Assembly: GCA_041287335.1 (NCBI GenBank)
Contig: JBEULM010000022.1
Coordinates: 1 to 59,733, forward strand
Direction: 5' to 3'
DNA: 59,733 nt
DNA from: Hydrogenobacter sp.
Lineage (GTDB): Bacteria; Aquificota; Aquificia; Aquificales; Aquificaceae
How positions within the stretch are numbered: the first letter of the stretch is position 1; each line of letters begins with the position of its first letter. Below are positions 58,463 to 59,733 of this stretch, in pieces. Under the pieces are notes generated by a model. That model did no database searches. It saw nothing but the letters and a program-made list of their open reading frames with translations, and was not told the origin of the DNA. The position numbers and the translations under genes were made by a program.

Positions 58463-59733
58463 ACAAATATAACACAAATATAAAAGAACTATACCCTATA
58501 TTCAAATTCCACACGGTACATTAACAACCTTACCGGCAAATCATACTCAATGGCATAGAGCCTGTGTTTAAATTCCACACGGTACATTAACAACAGAGAA
58601 AACTCCTTTGCTATACCATACGGTAAAAGTATAGTTTAAATTCCACACGGTACATTAACAACGGATATAAACCCTTCCATAGATGCAACCGTTTACAAGT
58701 TTAAATTCCACACGGTACATTAACAACTTATTAAGAACCTGTGAAATAGTATCACATCCACAAGGTTTAAATTCCACACGGTACATTAACAACTTTAAAG
58801 GCAAGCCCAGCCAAGCCACCAGACAACAGCAGTTTAAATTCCACACGGTACATTAACAACAATGTTTTAATCAACAGTGTGTCTGAAGCTTTCCCGAGTT
58901 TAAATTCCACACGGTACATTAACAACTCCTTTGAGAGGATGGTGAAAAAAAATAAGTTTAACAACCGCCGGTTTAAATTCCACACGGTACATTAACAACA
59001 AACCTGAGGGGGAGGGGGGAGGTAAAATAAAGGTAAGTTTAAATTCCACACGGTACATTAACAACCTATATATACCAAGCTCTTTACTCTTACGGAAAAC
59101 AGGTTTAAATTCCACACGGTACATTAACAACAAAAGTGGGAAGTAATAGATGAGACAATCATAAATAAGGTTTAAATTCCACACGGTACATTAACAACCC
59201 TCCCAATAGTATAAGGTGGTTCAGAATACTTAAAGTGTTTAAATTCCACACGGTACATTAACAACAACCTAACAGGAATTTTCAGGGGAGGGATAAAGTA
59301 TGTTTAAATTCCACACGGTACATTAACAACTCTTCCTAACCTCCTCATAGAGTATGAAAAAACTTTGGTTTAAATTCCACACGGTACATTAACAACTCCG
59401 TGTATGTGGTTGGAGATGCTGCATCATTCGTGACAACGTTTAAATTCCACACGGTACATTAACAACGCAATTATAAGCCAGTATAAGCCACTGTTAGTTT
59501 CTTGTTTAAATTCCACACGGTACATTAACAACTACCTGCTTTCTGGCAGGATAATGTCAGAAAAACTTAAAGAGTTTAAATTCCACACGGTACATTAACA
59601 ACGTTACCCTCACCACCGCAAGGGGTGGCGGTCTTGCGGGTTTAAATTCCACACGGTACATTAACAACACAGCCTCGTTGTCCCGATGAATACGGGAGAA
59701 AGCTAGTTTAAATTCCACACGGTACATTAACAA

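Larger units (their letters stand above)
58139..59733 (-). CRISPR. CRISPR array, 22 near-intact 29-base repeats plus decayed units
   Basis: The plus-strand repeat reads GTTTAAATTCCACACGGTA then CATTAACAAC (29 bases). Near-intact copies start at 58139, 58203, 58269, 58500 and then every 65-73 bases to 59706, the last being cut by the window end. Spacers are mostly 36-44 bases and all differ. Repeat variants (A at position 1, C at position 4) occur only at the left end. The opposite strand ends in the common ATTTAAAC terminus, resembling ATTGAAAC of type I-B/III repeats. Both facts place the leader to the right of the window and transcription on the minus strand. No cas gene is in the window. 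Confidence 0.97.

Noticed and set aside
58655-59184. Three short minus-strand frames with repeated MYRVEFK-like peptides
   Set aside because: They are translations of CRISPR repeats and spacers, with no ribosome-binding site or real domain.

Overview
The window looks like a chromosomal segment of a thermophilic, microaerobic chemolithotroph of the Aquificaceae (Hydrogenobacter/Thermocrinis-like). This is inferred from the combination of an sHdr-type sulfur-oxidation locus, HypX/HypC/HypD hydrogenase maturation, unlinked housekeeping genes packed with almost no intergenic space, and a long CRISPR array. No species assignment is possible from the sequence alone.

Layout. 1-9.7 kb: the 5' part of bamA running off the left edge, purM, thpR, a zinc-ribbon orphan, a YkuK-like gene, tRNA-Leu(CAA)-queC, an ornithine-decarboxylase-like enzyme, a PilT-like protein with a ruined Walker A motif, an Mrp/ApbC Fe-S carrier, and a NifS/IscS-like protein that has lost the PLP lysine; then folK. 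9.7-17.4 kb: cutA, trpG/pabA, acs, a bactofilin, an OprC/NosA-type copper receptor with a periplasmic DsrE-like protein, lysA and a lytic transglycosylase. 17.5-21 kb: dnaE.

21-33 kb is the metabolic centrepiece, all on the minus strand. Read from 33 kb leftwards it is tusA, dsrE2, dsrE, then hdrC1-hdrB1-hdrA-hyp-hdrC2-hdrB2, lbpA2, a mini-thioredoxin, another dsrE, lbpA1, lipS1, rdgB, lipS2, FUN14 and DUF309 genes. TusA/DsrE proteins are expected to carry sulfane sulfur to the sHdr complex in the cytoplasm. The LbpA proteins carry the lipoyl arm on which sulfur is oxidised, and LipS1/LipS2 would make that lipoyl group in place. No lipoate-protein ligase is in the window.

33-42 kb: tRNA-Leu(UAA)-dcd-holB-orphan, hisG (short form), cstA, a dienelactone hydrolase and its divergent TetR regulator, then hypX, hypD and hypC (read hypC-hypD-hypX). 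42.4-51.5 kb: a nine-gene copper-efflux cluster on the minus strand (cusC, cusB, Met-rich protein, DUF2231 protein, NosL, a 37-residue membrane peptide, CopB-type ATPase, cusA). 51.6-56.6 kb: the division and wall operon murB-ddl-ftsQ-ftsA-ftsZ plus an orphan. 56.7-58.0 kb: a DUF1232 protein and an OppB/DppB-type permease. 58.1 kb to the right edge: a CRISPR array whose degenerate left end and repeat polarity place its leader beyond the right edge.

Genome-scale habits: all seven convergent protein-gene pairs overlap at their 3' ends, and at least eight genes have a TATAAT-like box ending 6-7 bases before the ATG, suggesting leaderless mRNAs. Both tRNA-Leu genes sit 11-13 bases ahead of a protein-coding start.
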